Below are positions 46,364 to 60,200 of a DNA stretch of 64,000 bases, one piece after another. A program made the translations under genes and the position numbers. Location of the stretch: positions 124,001 to 188,000 of the forward strand of contig NW_020312689.1 of NCBI RefSeq assembly GCF_002999335.1. Direction: 5' to 3'. Numbering within the stretch: the first letter of the stretch is position 1; each line of letters starts with the position of its first letter. The stretch is from Cyclospora cayetanensis (taxonomy: Eukaryota; Apicomplexa; Conoidasida; Eucoccidiorida; Eimeriidae). Under the pieces are notes generated by a model. The model searched no databases and was not told where the DNA came from. It saw only the letters and a program-made list of their open reading frames with translations.

Positions 46364-47435
46364 CGTGCAGGGAGCACCTGGTGGATATATGGAGGCAGCA
46401 CAAAGAAGAAATGGCGGTCCCTTCTGCTACATCAGTAGAGAGGGGAAAGATGTCAAGAAGACAGGTTAACTCCTGCGGGTATAACGATTGAAGCAGCACT
46501 AGTCTCGGTACATGAGCAACGGCGGCAGTGGTAATAAGCAGACAAAAAAAGAAGACAGGCGGACTCTATGAGTCGAAAAAGTGGTGCCCCTCTCTCTCGA
46601 AAGTGCCGCTGTCTTTACAAATTCATGGTCAATGCAGGTAGCGGAGCACTGTATTTCCGACTCCGCGCGAAAGGAGCCTTGCCACGGGGTGAAGAAACAG
46701 TATAATATAGTATAACGGCAAGAAAATGCATTACACGGTGACTAGCATCGTGGGAAAATAGGTAGGCAATCTCAGAGCGGCAGCGAAACAGTTCCTAGAG
46801 AACCCGTTAATGCGGCTGGCTGCTGCATGCAGAGTGCTGTAGGCTGATAAGATATGTAGGAATGCCTTTGAGAAGTAGCATGCGATGTGTGCAAGCAAGT
46901 CAATGCATGCTTTGTCTTCCTTCAGCTTTGGGGATTGATCAGACATGTGCGCAGCCTGCACTGCTAATGCATCGCGCTGTGTATAAAAGGAAGCGGATCA
47001 CTGGCGCACGATAATACACATAATTTGTCGGTTTTATCTTAAACAAAGCAAGTAATTCACGTGTTTTTGAACTTATACGGCCCATTTCATCCAGAGAGGT
47101 TATGGTGTTTCCACGTTAACCCGTCCTTTGCATAAAAGCCGCCTGTTAGCCTGCTGGAAGCATCACGAGCAGCAGCATCGATTGTTTAGCAGCTCTGTCC
47201 AAGGCTCCTCGGAAACTAGAGAAACCCTCTTCTGCTTGCTGCCTCTTCGCTTCTCATGCTGCCTTTTCTCAGCATGGAGAGCTCGTCTAAATGGCGCAGA
47301 GCACATTCAAGCTAGGGCATTCTCCCACTGAGTCATTTTTTGGCGTCATCGCTCTGCAATACAAAGAGGAGCGAAGCACTTGAGGAACAAGGAGCTGCAG
47401 TTACAGCTCCAGGCCTCTCATAATACCTTCTCAGG
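46364..47435. promoter_or_regulatory. shared divergent upstream region
   Basis: The 1.07 kb between the start of the minus-strand DDRGK1 gene and the plus-strand hydrolase-like gene must contain both promoters. An AT-rich stretch (ATAATATAGTATAACGG) lies near 46699. No specific binding motif was identified and no coding exon is supported. Confidence 0.4.
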
Positions 47436-49166
47436 ATGCCATCCATTCCATGCACTGGACCAATAGGGGCACTACCCATGCACTTCAGCAGCTGTGCACT
47501 CTCTTCTCTGTGTCTCAGCTCGCCTCGGTCGGCATGCAGCAGCTGCTTCCGGCCTCAAGGGCCCCCATTCATCACAGGGCTTGCCGTACCATTCCTCCGT
47601 TCCGGTGCGCGCAGCAGTAGCTCCCTTGCCAGCGTCTTGGGGGGGCCTTTACCTGGCTGGGCTCTCCCTGTACTCGCTGCAACCTATGGCATTGTCGCTC
47701 AGCATAGGTGGGGAAAGCAGCAGCAGCTTTTTGTGGACTCTGGCGCCTGTGCTGCTGCCACAGACATGCTTGGCTGTGGCTCGGGGGGCACAGACAGCCA
47801 GAACGAGACTCCTCTAAGAAGTAAAATCCATGAGTCCAAAGGCGTCTCGACAGAGTACGTCCTTATCTCAAACCCTGGGAGCTGCTTCGACGTTGAGCGA
47901 GTGGGAGGGGGTGACACATTGCTCTTCTTCCATGGGGGCCTCTGTGGAAGCGACCAGCTGCTGGCCTCTGGCCTCCAGTTTTCTCCAAATATCCAGCATT
48001 TGCTACTGCCCAACCGGCAGGGATACCTAAGATCGGGTGTACCTCCACTTTGGGAGGAGAGGGATCTACAGGCGCCCTTTAAACGCATCAGGAGGGGCCG
48101 CCCTGGCGGAGGACATAAAGAAACAGGCTCTTCTAGCAGGGCAACAGAATGGGTGCGGCTCCGCAGACACCGTCTGTGGCACCAAGCAGCGCTATTCAAT
48201 GACCTAGTCCGTTCCGTGTTGTACCAGCAGCAGCCAACAACACCGTTGATAGCCGATGCGAAGGATCCGGAGAGGGAGGGTCGCCTCCATGTGCTGGGCG
48301 TTGGCATCGGATGCGCTCATGCCCTGGCGTACTGCCATTTCTTCCCCCAGCGCGTGCGGAGCATCGCCCTCGCCTCACCGGTGATGGAGTTGAAGGACGG
48401 CCTCGAAGAAGGCCCCCTAGAGGCTCATGTCGTTGGACGGATACGGGCGTACCGACAGCTGCTCGAGCGGCTGCCTTTTGGTTCCTTTCGGCTCCGAGTG
48501 CCTCCCCCGAAGATCTCCTGTCTCGAATGGGCAGCCACTCTCGTGGCCAGACGCGCACCAAGAACTGCCTTGTCAGTGCTGCTGCATGCGTTGAGCCTAA
48601 GGAGACCCTTATCCGAGCAAGACGCAGAGCAGCTGCTTTGCGCGCTGCAACAGTACCCCTCGCTTGTCGACCGGCTGCAGCAAGAGAGCTTCGGGGGCCA
48701 AGGTGTCCCAGCGAGCCGAAGGGCCGCTTCCTCTTGGCGCATGCAGCAGCAAGAGGCATGGGAGGCGCAGCAGCAGCTGTACAAACAGCTGTTGCTGCGG
48801 GTGCAGCATGCGACTGGCACTTGCTGCGTGCCGCAGCGGTTACCAGGGTTCATTGAAGACGCTCTACTGCTGTCTCCCTGGGAGGAGGCAGCAGAACCAG
48901 GCACCACTGGTGCAGGGTGGTTATCGGAGTGCCTCGAGGGTTTGCAGGTACCAGGGCTGGTGGTTTATGCGGGGCAGCCCCCAGGGGGCCCTCACGTGGG
49001 CGTTCTGTCAGATTCTGGGGCCTCCTGGCCTCGGCTGGAGGCGGTGAATCTGCCGGATGCGCAGCCACAAACTCTGCTTCTCACCCACGCGGAACAGCTC
49101 AGCAGACTTCTGCAGGGGCTGCATGCACGCAGTGTCTGTGCAGCAGCAGCCCCGCCAGTGGACTGA
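47436..49166 (+). CDS. alpha/beta-hydrolase-fold protein, nucleophile and acid apparently lost, 576 aa
   Basis: Single exon from ATG 47436 (MPSIPCTGPIGALPM) to TGA. After a Ser-rich N-terminus comes the first strand and oxyanion loop of an alpha/beta hydrolase, TLLFFHGGLCGSDQLL (about residues 161-176), and a segment like the second strand, IQHLLLPNRQGYLRSG. The nucleophile elbow region is HVLGVGIGCAHALAYCHFFP (285-304). Its G-x-S-x-G pentapeptide reads GVGIG, so the catalytic Ser is Gly. The strand that usually carries the acid reads GLVVYAGQPPGG with no Asp or Glu in the usual place. A His near the end (LLLTHAEQLSRLL) could match the third residue. The insert between strands is long and Gln-rich. 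It is probably a non-catalytic member or a divergent enzyme; substrate and location are unknown. Confidence 0.7.
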   Translation: MPSIPCTGPIGALPMHFSSCALSSLCLSSPRSACSSCFRPQGPPFITGLAVPFLRSGARSSSSLASVLGGPLPGWALPVLAATYGIVAQHRWGKQQQLFVDSGACAAATDMLGCGSGGTDSQNETPLRSKIHESKGVSTEYVLISNPGSCFDVERVGGGDTLLFFHGGLCGSDQLLASGLQFSPNIQHLLLPNRQGYLRSGVPPLWEERDLQAPFKRIRRGRPGGGHKETGSSSRATEWVRLRRHRLWHQAALFNDLVRSVLYQQQPTTPLIADAKDPEREGRLHVLGVGIGCAHALAYCHFFPQRVRSIALASPVMELKDGLEEGPLEAHVVGRIRAYRQLLERLPFGSFRLRVPPPKISCLEWAATLVARRAPRTALSVLLHALSLRRPLSEQDAEQLLCALQQYPSLVDRLQQESFGGQGVPASRRAASSWRMQQQEAWEAQQQLYKQLLLRVQHATGTCCVPQRLPGFIEDALLLSPWEEAAEPGTTGAGWLSECLEGLQVPGLVVYAGQPPGGPHVGVLSDSGASWPRLEAVNLPDAQPQTLLLTHAEQLSRLLQGLHARSVCAAAAPPVD

Positions 49167-50042
49167 CAAGCCACTTTTTCAAATAGTGAAACTCGTGGCC
49201 AGCTGCGTACAGTGTGGCACTAGATACACTACAGGGGTCGTAGGTGTTTTAGCGGGGAAAGGAGGTGTGGACTGTCTGCACCTCGGCAGCACCAAATAAG
49301 CCAATAGACCTGCCTACACAATGCAGCTGTCCGTAACGAGGCTTTAGAGACACTCAGGAAGCAGCGCCTGCACAGCGGCGGGGTCACGGAAACACGTGAG
49401 CGCTTTCTTGCTGCTGCTAGTTTTCAGCAATGCACTAAAGAACAGGCAGCAACATAGATCACAAGACTGTTCTACGGTGTGCTGCATGTACCGCATCGCA
49501 ACGCGCAAAATTACGTGCAACGAGACTTTAGATGGATTCCCAAGAGGCGCCTATGCGGAAAGAAACTAGCGCACACGGCAATGGGGGGTACAAGCGGCAA
49601 TCAGAGAGACGGAGAGGCCCTCACGGTTTGCTATTCGAATAGCGCGCCGTCAAGGAGATCTGAAGCGCTCTTTGTGCGGATCTGCAGGATCTGCATGCAC
49701 GCATTGAACAGCAGCACCCAAACAGCACACCTGGGGGATCGACTGCATCGCCCCCCGAGAAAACGTATTCTGTACCGGCTCTTAATGGAACCCGCATGTC
49801 CTTGTGCTGCTGTGTCGGTACATCTGCACACTAAGGATAGGCAGGGGCAGGGCAACTAGAGAACGCAGCCCTTCTGCCTCAGCGGCTGCAGTTGTGCGAG
49901 CTGTAAGACATTTTCACGACATGCGAGGAAAAGGAGGGGTGAGGGGGAAGCTGTGGGAAGGAGGGTTGAGGTGGTAGTTCTTGGGAAAGTGCGCCCACCC
50001 TGCAGATTGTCTGGGCTGTGTCCATGTAGGAGCTGCAAAGCT
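49167..50042. other. convergent intergenic region, nothing supported
   Basis: Between the 3' ends of the plus-strand h/alpha-beta protein gene and the minus-strand VPS13-like gene. A minus-strand segment at 49750-49835 (VPTQQHKDMRVPLRAG) looks exon-like but could not be attached with a consistent phase. Confidence 0.45.
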
Positions 50043-53000
50043 TCATGCGGACGCGCTGGCGTGCATCCTCCATATGCTGTACAGACAGCCATACGACAGC
50101 GCACACCCCAGAACGCTTAGTTCCGGCTGCGTAGGACCCTCGAAATCCCCGTATTTAGAGTTGTACGGGTTTGCAATCGTATTTTAGTCCTTACCGTGTC
50201 TCCCTCTACGTCATAGCGGAGGCCCCCAGCGCACTCCACCCAGGGGGCCCTTCCCATGGGCTCCAGCTGCACAGCCGTGTCCATCGCGTCTGCCAGCTGC
50301 ATGCATGCATAAGCACAAGCATAAGCAATGCCATGAGAGCCATTCTATACTCGGAAAAAGCCACATGGTTTCTGCCCCCCCTCCCCCTGTTGCCCCCGTT
50401 GGTAAGCTCTTCAACAGTGAGGGCCACGCCCAATGCGCACTTTTGAGCGGCTGGTGCACAGCACGGAGTGTCACCCCTCATTCCTCGGAACCTTCCCCCC
50501 AAGGCTAAGTCGCTACGGCTTACACTCTTGTGCTGCGCGCGTAGGCATTCAAGAAAGGCGTCGATCGAAGGCTGTGCATCCGTCATCATGACCGAAAAGA
50601 CGGTAGACTTCACACCCTGGGTTTTACAGAGCGCCTGATGCCAGAGCTGCGCGTGCGCCCCAGCCACAACACCCTCAACCGATGCGTTTATTTCAAAATC
50701 TGCTCCTTGCCAGGTTCGCAGCGAGTGCCCATTCGCCTTTCGCAGAATGCGCGCATGTCGCGTCTACAGACTTTGATGACATGATGTAGCAGGCTGGTGG
50801 AAACTGCATGCGCGGTGCGAGCCTCGCATAAGAAGGGCGAAAGCCACAACCACAACTTGCACCCTGATGCTCAAGCTCGTGTTGGAAAAAGAGAGCACAC
50901 GAAAGCAGCCCGAGTCAATCTTCCTCGAACCCTTTATAATGCCTCACTGCCAGTTGCTGGAAGAGGGTGCCGATGAGGGCCAGCGAAACAACTCCCACTT
51001 GGCTCAACACGAAAAGCGCATCAAAAAGAGAAAGCCGAACATTTTCACCAGCCAGTAGAGGACGACCCAAGCCCTTCAGCTCCCCTATGCCGTCCAGAAT
51101 GGCCGTACAGCAAGCCATCATACAATCTGAGCAGGCGCGCATGCAAACGCAATTACACGTACATCGACGTACGTGTGCGAGGCCCCATGACAAGTCGAGG
51201 CACTGCCAGAGAGAGGCAGAATTAGGAATATAGAAGAGTAGTAGATCTTAGAGGCCAATTAACTCTCCGTCCTGGCAGCATAGCGGATGCTGCTAATACA
51301 CCCAATACGGCAGACTCTGCGATAGCTGCGGTTCGGCTTAGGCTTCGCCCACCCCGACTAGTTGACACCTAGCTGTTTAGAACCCCCTGCCAGGAACCAG
51401 AGGCAATTTGCTGGGAAAAAGAAGAGTTTACCTCTGCAGCCGTCGAGCGCCTCGCAGAGATGATTAGAGACAGCCACCGTAGCCTCGGTAGAAACCCCCT
51501 TCTGGAAATCCTGTTTGCAGAAAGAGAAGACAGAAAAAAGGATCCTTGAATGAAATGCACTATACTTTACCTGCCTTTAGCTCAAGAGTATAATTGTATC
51601 CGATCGGCGGTCCATGGCATTAGCAGCGAGCACATTTGTGTGCGCCCGTCACTGGACCCCTCCAGTAGAGGGAGGTGCCTTGACATCCAGGCACATCACT
51701 ATAATTTTTTGCACATGCGCAGAAATATAAGAGTGGAGTCAGAGAAATGGGGTCTTGCAAGTATAAAGACGCGCGCGCAGAGGCATGACGGCAATTTCCC
51801 GGCGTTCGCTGCGGGCCTTCCCTCGCCTTCTCCATAGCACTTGTCGGCACACGTTTTGTACTTCTCTCGCTGTCGAGTTTTCTGGCCTTACCGCGCAGCT
51901 GTTGCGAAGCTCACACGCCTCCTTCAAGACCGCTAGAATAGCACATTGATGGCTGTAGAGGGACCCCAGCAGGTGGCTGGTGCTGGAAATGCAGCGGGAG
52001 GTTCCAAGAGCCTCGGTGTGGCGGGAAGACGCCGATGGCCATGATGACCGCACGCATCCGCAATGTGGCCCTTCAAGCACAACCCACGTATGCAACACTT
52101 GAATATTATGAGCCTCTACTTTGCTCGCATATCTCATCGAGCTCGCGTGAGCAGCTGTGAGCTCGCATTACCGTCGATGACTTGCTTAAGCTCTGCCACA
52201 AATCGATCCATTTCGCGAAGCTGCTCTTCATTGAAGCCAACGGAGGGACGCAAGACCGCAAATAGCAGTCTCAGGCGTCTGTGGCACAGCATCAGAATTG
52301 ACTGTCACAACGCAATGCTTGCTCACGGAAGGAACTCTAGACGCCAAGTGGTTAAAGGGTAAAGAGGCTGCGAGGTACCTGGCCCTGCCGGGGATGGAAC
52401 GCCGTAGAGAAGAAACGGCCTCTTTAAACGCCCCCTCTGCTCCAGATAAGACATCAGCTGCGTTTTTCGCGCCGTTTTCGTCGGGAAGACTCTCCTGGGG
52501 GGCCCCTCGAGGCCTTTCTCCTTCGCAAGCGCCTGTCAAAGGCTCTTTGGGGTGACGGCGCGCTGCACAGTGTGGAGCAGAGCACCAAGGGACCGTCCAG
52601 TTCCAGCTGCAGTCTGCTCGCTTCTCGAGGGAAGGAGATGGCGGCTGCCCTTCATCCTCCCGCTTGCCGCAACGATGGCCCCCTCCTTCGCCCTCCTGGT
52701 CCTGGCGAGAAGCCCCCAAAGAGCCGCTAGCCAAAGCATCCAGCACCTCGCGTTCTCCATCACTTAGCCACGGCACATAGAGCTGCCTATCTCCAGCTTC
52801 GCCTGTGAGGGTTTCAGCAGTTCCAGGAGCACCCGCTGTTAGCGAGACATCCGGCCTGGGAGGCCCCTGGATAAAGTTGTGGCGCGTTAGTGCATGATTT
52901 GCTTCGGCCCCAAGCAGACGACTAGGCCATGCGCTGTGCCAAATTTTGGGTTGCCTGAGACAGAGCGGCGTCACGTTCGCTAGCAGATAGCATTCACTGG

Positions 53001-56000
53001 GCAGACGCAAGCGCGGAGAAAGAGAGAGACACTTTACATGAATAGCGCACGTAATGCATGCATAGTTGTGAGAACAGAGATCAGCAGGGGTCAGGCAGGC
53101 GGGCAGGCAGCGAGAATTTCGAGCGATGACGGCGATTGGAGGGTTCGTGTAGGGGGGGAAGAGGGGTAGGTGGAGAGGAGATGGAGAGGCCTTAGCAGGA
53201 AACAGCTCTACTATATATGCGCCTCTTTGAGGCCGGGCAGCAAAAGAAGCATTCGATTAGGCGCATGTGCCAGCTGGGCACGGCGCCATACGCGGCTCCA
53301 CGTTGCTATCAAAGGATGCACGACTGAACGAGAGGGATATTGTAGAGAGAGACGGTGCGAAAAGAGGGACTGGTGAAGAGGCGCACAGGTTCGCCTGCCA
53401 GACAGCGAATAGCGCCTTTTCCTCTGCCTGAAATGTTGCTTCCAAAATAGCCGCCTCGCAGGGCCCCTCTTGTTCTCCGGGGGCCCCTGCAGTTTGCTGC
53501 TGCTCCTTGTTTATGGACTGGACGTCTTCTCCCTCTGCCGCCGCTTGCTGTGTGGGGGAGGCTCGCTTAAGCACTATCTTCCGAGTCTTGTGCAGCACAA
53601 GGGCCCTCCGGATTGGGTGCGTTAGTTCGCGTGCGTGAAGCTCCTCGGGAGGCAAAAGGCTGATGCAAGACGCCCCCAGATCGGAGCACGTGAGGCCGCC
53701 TAAAGCTCCTACGGCTTCACCCCACGCGTCTGCGACTGGCGGCATAACAGCCATTGTTGTGAGCCACCATTCCAAGGGGCCCCTGTTGAGGGCCCTTGCC
53801 CGGAGTGCTCCCCCGCGAACGAGATCTGCCATTGCAGGCTCTGTGGGAACGTTGAAGAGCAAATCGGAGGGTCCAAAGCCTCCACGCTCGTACAAGCGGT
53901 ACAGCGCGTCCTGCGAATCACCGACGGCAGGCACGAACGGGGAGAAGAAGGACAGAGGTAAAGCGAGCAGCACACAGGGAAAGGGGGAGCAAGAAACTGC
54001 GGCTATTCCAGAGGAGAAGCAGAAAAAAGGCAGAAAAAAGCACCAATCGCCACGGCCGCCATCCTCCCACCCAGACGCCGTGCGCGGTCCCTCAGATGCA
54101 CAGAAAAGGTTTGGCCCCCTTGAAGACATCTTTTTCCGCATCTGCCTCGCCCTCTATTCCTGCGCGTCTCCTCGCATGAATGGTGGTACCTGGAGCGTAA
54201 CGAGGAGCCCGTCAAGGGAGTGCTGCGTAATGAGGCCCCAAAGGCGGAATTCGGGAAGCCAAGAAAAGCTGCCTTCCTCCACAGCGGCAGAGAGATAGTC
54301 TGTATACTGAACACCGACACAGGCGCCCCTAGAGAGCAGCTGCTTTAGCCGCGGAGCTGCATAACCCTGCAGACTGCGCTGACTCGGCGGTGTTTCTTAA
54401 GAACAAAGGAATTCACAATTTGGAAACACTTGGAGGGAGAAACTGCGGCCTGTAACGCACCGCCGTGGCCACCTCCTCTCGAGTATCCAGGAAACTCCTG
54501 CAAAGCTGCGCCATGTTGCCGCTGCAGCAGAGCCAGCGAGTAGAAGAGGCCACAAGGGATTTCAGAGATACCGCAAGGCAACATGCCTACACAACAAGCG
54601 AGAGTGAGGGCATGCCGCCTGAGGAGATAGAATCTAGCTGCTGCACTTGTCAACGCCGAAAAGGCAAGGAGAGGAGAGGAGCACGCAACGGATAAAGGAA
54701 GAGGACTCAGGACATTTGGCGTGTGTGTGTGAGTGTGTGTGTGTAATGTAAAATGAAGATATGTCATGACGTACAGGTGGCCATAGTCTTGCTGAGCTGC
54801 TGTGAGGTAAAGCCCCATGGAGAGGAGGAGGATCTGCTTGACTTCCATGGCTGCGAAGGACTGGTGTATTGCATAGGTGTCACCGACTAGGAAGGAGAGA
54901 CCAACGCGTATTTGGTGTAGCATGGGAGAAGTCCGCAGAGGCTCCACACAGAGACCCTGCAAACATTTTGTAAGAAATCAGAACCTCTCGTTTCTGCAAG
55001 CGCACTCAGAAGAAGAAGCGTTCCTCAGCGCTCGCTGGCGCTGCTACCCCGAAATCGCTTCACGAGAGGCCTCCGAAAAACAGGTGCTCTCCGTATGGCG
55101 CCTGACTGATGCACGTCAGTTGGAAGCCTTCCGCTTGCGGGCTTAGACAGCGAAAAAGCAACACCGCGATGGGTTCGAAGGATGCCGTATGAGTCGTTGC
55201 TGCTGCTCCTTCCAGCGAGCAGGCATGACCAGTGGCAATAACTCACCGCTTCCACCAGAGAAAGCGCTTCGAAGAGGTACCGCCTCCTAGCCCACGCTGC
55301 AGCAGTCATCGGCAATGGGCAGCAGCGGCAGGAGGGCAGGCATCATCAGCGAAGCCTCCAAAAAATCAAGAGGCCTACAACAGGCAGTCACGGCACAGCG
55401 CGCTCCTCTGCTCATAGCACACGCAGCCACTCAAGCAGCAGCCGTCAAGGCAATGCTTACGGTCCTTCTCCTGCTGATCGCCAGCCGAACGCGGATCTTC
55501 CAGCTCCCTATCCCACCGCATAAAGACTTCCACTGACATTCCAATCAAGTCGGCGGACAGAGACTCCATTCGCTGGCGCTGCACGCGAAATTTCGCACAG
55601 CAGCAGCCACAACAGCATCCAAGCGTCGCCGCAACAGCCGCTGTTCCTTTCGGGCGCTTCACCAACAAGACTCTCAAAAGGCTGCTGCCAAAGGCACTGT
55701 CTGTACAGCCCATTCACCGCAGGGCAGCGCTGGCAGAAGGAAGAGAGCGATGCAGGCTCCAGCAGTAGCAAGCGTTCGCGAAGAACGGAAATCCAGTCCC
55801 GCATGCAGCAGTTTAATCCCTAATGTCTGGCGGTTTCATGCGCAATGCCGGAGAATGAGAGCGCTTTGAAGAAGTGGGGAGGGGGAAGAAACGAAAGGGC
55901 CTCGTGCAAGACGCCACGGGAGCACCCCCCCAAGTGGCCAGCGCAGGCACAAGGCTGCAAAGCTGCCCCCTTGCTTGCGACACAGAACCGCGGAAACCTC

Positions 56001-57196
56001 GCGTTAGAAGAGCTGCTGCTGCTACGAGGACCGCTAGAAGAGCCCGTTCTATCGACTCAGAATTCTCTTGTGTTACTTTTCTCCCCCGGGCGCAGCTACT
56101 GAGTGACTTACATTACCATGTTGCAAAAACAAACGCCGCCACTCCTGAAGACGTGCCGCAGCGCCTGCCGTCCGTCGGCTCCATTCTCCAAGGGCTGTAC
56201 ACATGCAGCAACTGAAGATGCATATATAGCTGCCTTCGTCTTATAGACACCTACGTTAAGGCACTCCTGTTTGTAGAACGCAAAAGTCTCAGAGAAGGCC
56301 TTCCGCGGAGGGGCACTGCGCGTTGACTCAGAATACAGCCTGGTGAAAAGGGTTCCTCAAAAACCATCTGGGAAGCTATCCAGCCCGTACCGACCTAGGA
56401 GCGCCTTGTCAAGCGTTATCAAGCTTCTAAGATCCTGGTGTGTCGCTTCCGCCACCTCCGCAGCAGCCAAGAGGCCTGGATGCAGCTCTAGCAACAAGCG
56501 TCGGAGGCGCAGTCTCTGGGAGACGCTCTGGCAAACAAAAATCGACTCCGCAGGCGCTCACGTATGCAGCAGCAAACTCCGCAGTGGCAGCGCAAGCAGA
56601 GCAGCCACAGGGGGCTATCAGGATACGTCAGAAGCACTGAGGTGCTTGGAGGCACTAAAAAGGGACCGGCCTAATGACCTTCGGCTCCTGCAAAAAGGCG
56701 GGGTAGCCTCTCACCAAGCGACCCGCGTATGAGCGAAAGAAGCGAAATGCGCAGTAGTGGCTTCCATGTTCTTTCATAAAGCTGCCAAGCAGCACACAGA
56801 GAGCAGATCGAACCGAAAAAAATGTTGGGTGCTGAGAAAAAGAGGCTTCGCCACAAAGGAAGCCTCCTCACTAGTAGGGACGCCTGCACTCGCCCTTGGG
56901 GGAAATCTCCCTTGGGGCAGCGCCCGCTTGCCGAGACTCCCGGCTGCGGGTAAAACAGTGAGTCTGGAGTTTTGAAGCAGCAGCAGATGAGGGAAAGCGA
57001 TTGCAGCTTTCACCTGAAAAGGCTCTCCACAGGATCGCCATGAGGTTTAACGGCCTCCCAGAGGGCCTCGAAGCCGTGCGCTGAGAAGAAGGTCGCAGAA
57101 AACATTGTTGCTACGCTGCTCGCCGACGGCTGTTGAGGCTTATCAGAGGACCGCCTAAGGTTCGGAGGGAGACTCTTCAGAAAAGCGAGGCGCCCC

Positions 57197-57276
<80 letters not shown>

Positions 57277-60200
57277 CAGAGAGAGACAGAGAGAGACAGA
57301 GACAGAGAGAGAGAGACAGAGAAAGAGAAAGAGGAAGAAAGAGTGAGAAAAAGAAAGAGAATGAAAGGGAAAGAAAGAGAAAGACAATGAAACAGACAGC
57401 CGTGGGCAACCCGGCACCTCATCAGAGCCATGTATCTACAGCTACAACCACCATCAGAACCTTTTTTACTGCATAAGTAAACCTTCTTTTTGCCCGTGAG
57501 TTGCCTCGACCCTTCCAGCAGCACAACTGCCACGATACGGAAACAAGGGAAAGATGAGTGAGCCGGATGAAAGTATAAGTCCCTCATGAGGAGGCAGCCC
57601 ACAGAAAAGCTTCCATTAAGATGTACATGCAAGAAAAAAAAAGGTACAGAGACACACAGATAGATACATGTGTACACACAAAGGAGCCATTGTGTGTGTA
57701 GATATATATATATATATATATGTATGCATGCATGTATGTTTTGTATGTATATATATACACCCGTCTTTGGGAAAAGAGCACGTACCGTAGAATCCCCCAG
57801 AAGCGAATAGCCTCCGAAGTCTGGGAAGTATCGCCCGCCTTGAATAGGTTTGATTTTGAGGCCTGTGCGATCGACGAAGAGGCGGGGAGCTGAGATGACT
57901 GCGACAAGTTCTTTTGGAGAAATCGAGGGAACATATGGGAAGACTTCCGCTGCATCCCGCAGAACCTCCAACTCCACTGGTGCGTATGCCCTTGAAGGCA
58001 CTAAGAGACGGGAGACAAGGCCTTCCTGAGGCACACACACACACATAGCATAGATCCGCGAAGAAGAGAATACAATAGCAAACAAACGAACTAACAGACG
58101 CTAGAAAGGGAGACGAAGCGAGACGGGGTGGAGAGCCCATAGAGAGAGCGACACGTCGCGTGCAAGCACCAGGGGTGTCAAAAAATCGCTCAAAATATAA
58201 TAGGAGAAGATTCTAGCCAGCGGAGGCTTTGCGCCGTAAAATCGCTGGAAAGGGGCACGTTTCAGCATCTGGAGGGGACGAAACTACGCATGCATGCAGA
58301 AGGGGAGAGGCGGGAAGGGGAGGCGCAGTCCACGCAGCAGCAGGCTTCCTCTTGAAGACAGGCAAGAGACGGCGGGGAAAAAGGGGATCTCACCTCCACG
58401 GAGAGGAAATCCTTGAGTGCTGGTGACCATAAGGCTCCTTCGAGCACTGAAAATTTCAAGGAAAGGGCTAGGGCTTTGTGAGAAGGCACTTCGTATACAT
58501 AGAAAACAGACTGCCTGGTGAGCGTTGCACTCAGGAACGGCCTTTGCTGCAGAATCTGCAGCTTTTGCAGCACTGTTGCAGCAGGCGGCACTGGAGGCGG
58601 CTGCCCCGAAGCCGTGCGATGCGTCTGCGGGGAGCTGCTTCCAGAAAGGGAGATGTACACGTCCAATTCAATCAGCGTGGCATTCACCAGCGTCAAGGCG
58701 GGGAATATGGTAAGGGATCGCAAGAGACGCTCTGCGGGGAGAGCTGTCTTGTGCTCTTCTGACAGCAAGCGAAAGAATAAGTTCTTTCCTTCCTTGATTT
58801 CTTCTTCGGCACTTTCGGATGCGTCGAGGGCATGCGCTTTGCTGGCATCATGCCGGTGGGCAGGCGGTAAGTAGGCGCACTGACTGCAACGTGGATTGTA
58901 ACTGCTCTGTCGAGTATCCAAGACAGAGGACCAGCCGCAAAGAGGCCTCATATCTGGTGGCTGCGGCGGATCCTGCAAAAACACGCAGGCAGGTAACACA
59001 AGCACAAAAGCCGCTGCTGTCACGTGCAGGGGGCACCCTGAAAAACTTGCGGACGGCAGACAGCAACAAGCACATGCACATCAACACACATACACATATA
59101 TGTATATATATATACATATATATGCATGTACACATACACATACATACATAGTACACATATACATACATACACATATTACACATACATCACACATACACAC
59201 ATACGTGCACAGATACACGCACTCAGAGACACACACACACTTACAGACAGACACACACACATACCAACACACTTACACACCAACACACTTACACACCAAC
59301 ACACTTACACACCAACACACTTACACACCAACACACACATACCAACACACTTACACACCAACACACACACAGAGACAGGACAAGCGAAACTATTCATGGA
59401 CGCCTAAAGAGGCGTTAAACAAAACAAGAGTCAGGAGGGACGGAGGTGGCAGCGCCGAAGACGGCAGATGCGACAAATGACAAAGGGGAGGATACAGTCA
59501 TGGAAATGCAGCAGACACGCGCAGAGCATCTTCCAGAGGTGTGCTGCTGCACAAAGACTCGAGCCACCGCGGACCGTATCACATGGTGTAACACCCCACC
59601 GACCTCACCACCAACCCCACCACTCCCACCGACCTCACCACCCCTCCCCCGACGCACCACCTCCATTTGTCCCGTCGTTTCTTTGGGTGGCGCCGCAGCA
59701 AAGGCAGCCGGACGGAAGCATACAAATGCCCACCCCGGTCCCAGCAGGGCACTATGGGGAACAGACATGAAGTGCTCGTTCGGCAGCAAGAAGGTGTATG
59801 CCTCCTGGCGTGTCTGCTGCACCTGCTGCAGCAGCTGTAGCTGGCGAAACGCTGGTGAAGGCCGATCCGTGAAGCCACTCTGCTTGCGGCTCAGTGCAGC
59901 GTCCGCTAGGGAACTCCGGATACCAGGAGAGCCCTCCTTGTGGCGGAGAGGGATATTGCCGCTGCAGCCGCTGCTGCTGCGCTGCAGCTGCAGCAGCAAC
60001 TCCTGCTGCAGAGCGAGTTCTAGAGCCCGCCGCCTCGCCCACTGCCTGTCTCTCTCCAGCATCCACTGCGGAGGCTTCGTCAGCAGGGGGTCTAGTGAAA
60101 CGGGATCGCTGAAGGCTTGTTTCGCTTCTGACGTGGTGTCGGGGTGCTCTGCAAGTACACGAATGGGGGCTGCTGCCGCTGCAGCTGCCGGCAGCAGCAG

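Noticed and set aside
54300..54314. A 15-base intron between 54315 and 54299
   Set aside because: Too short to be spliced; the sequence is in frame without a stop, so it is read as exon.
57010..57417. Frames of alternating Ser-Leu or Arg-Glu
   Set aside because: Produced by the GA microsatellite within an intron of the VPS13-like gene.
59265..59376. Tandem repeat considered as a CRISPR array
   Set aside because: Unit is 16 bases, copies are directly adjacent without spacers, and the genome is eukaryotic.
59081..59407. Tyr/Ile/His/Thr-rich frames
   Set aside because: Translations of CA/TA microsatellite DNA.
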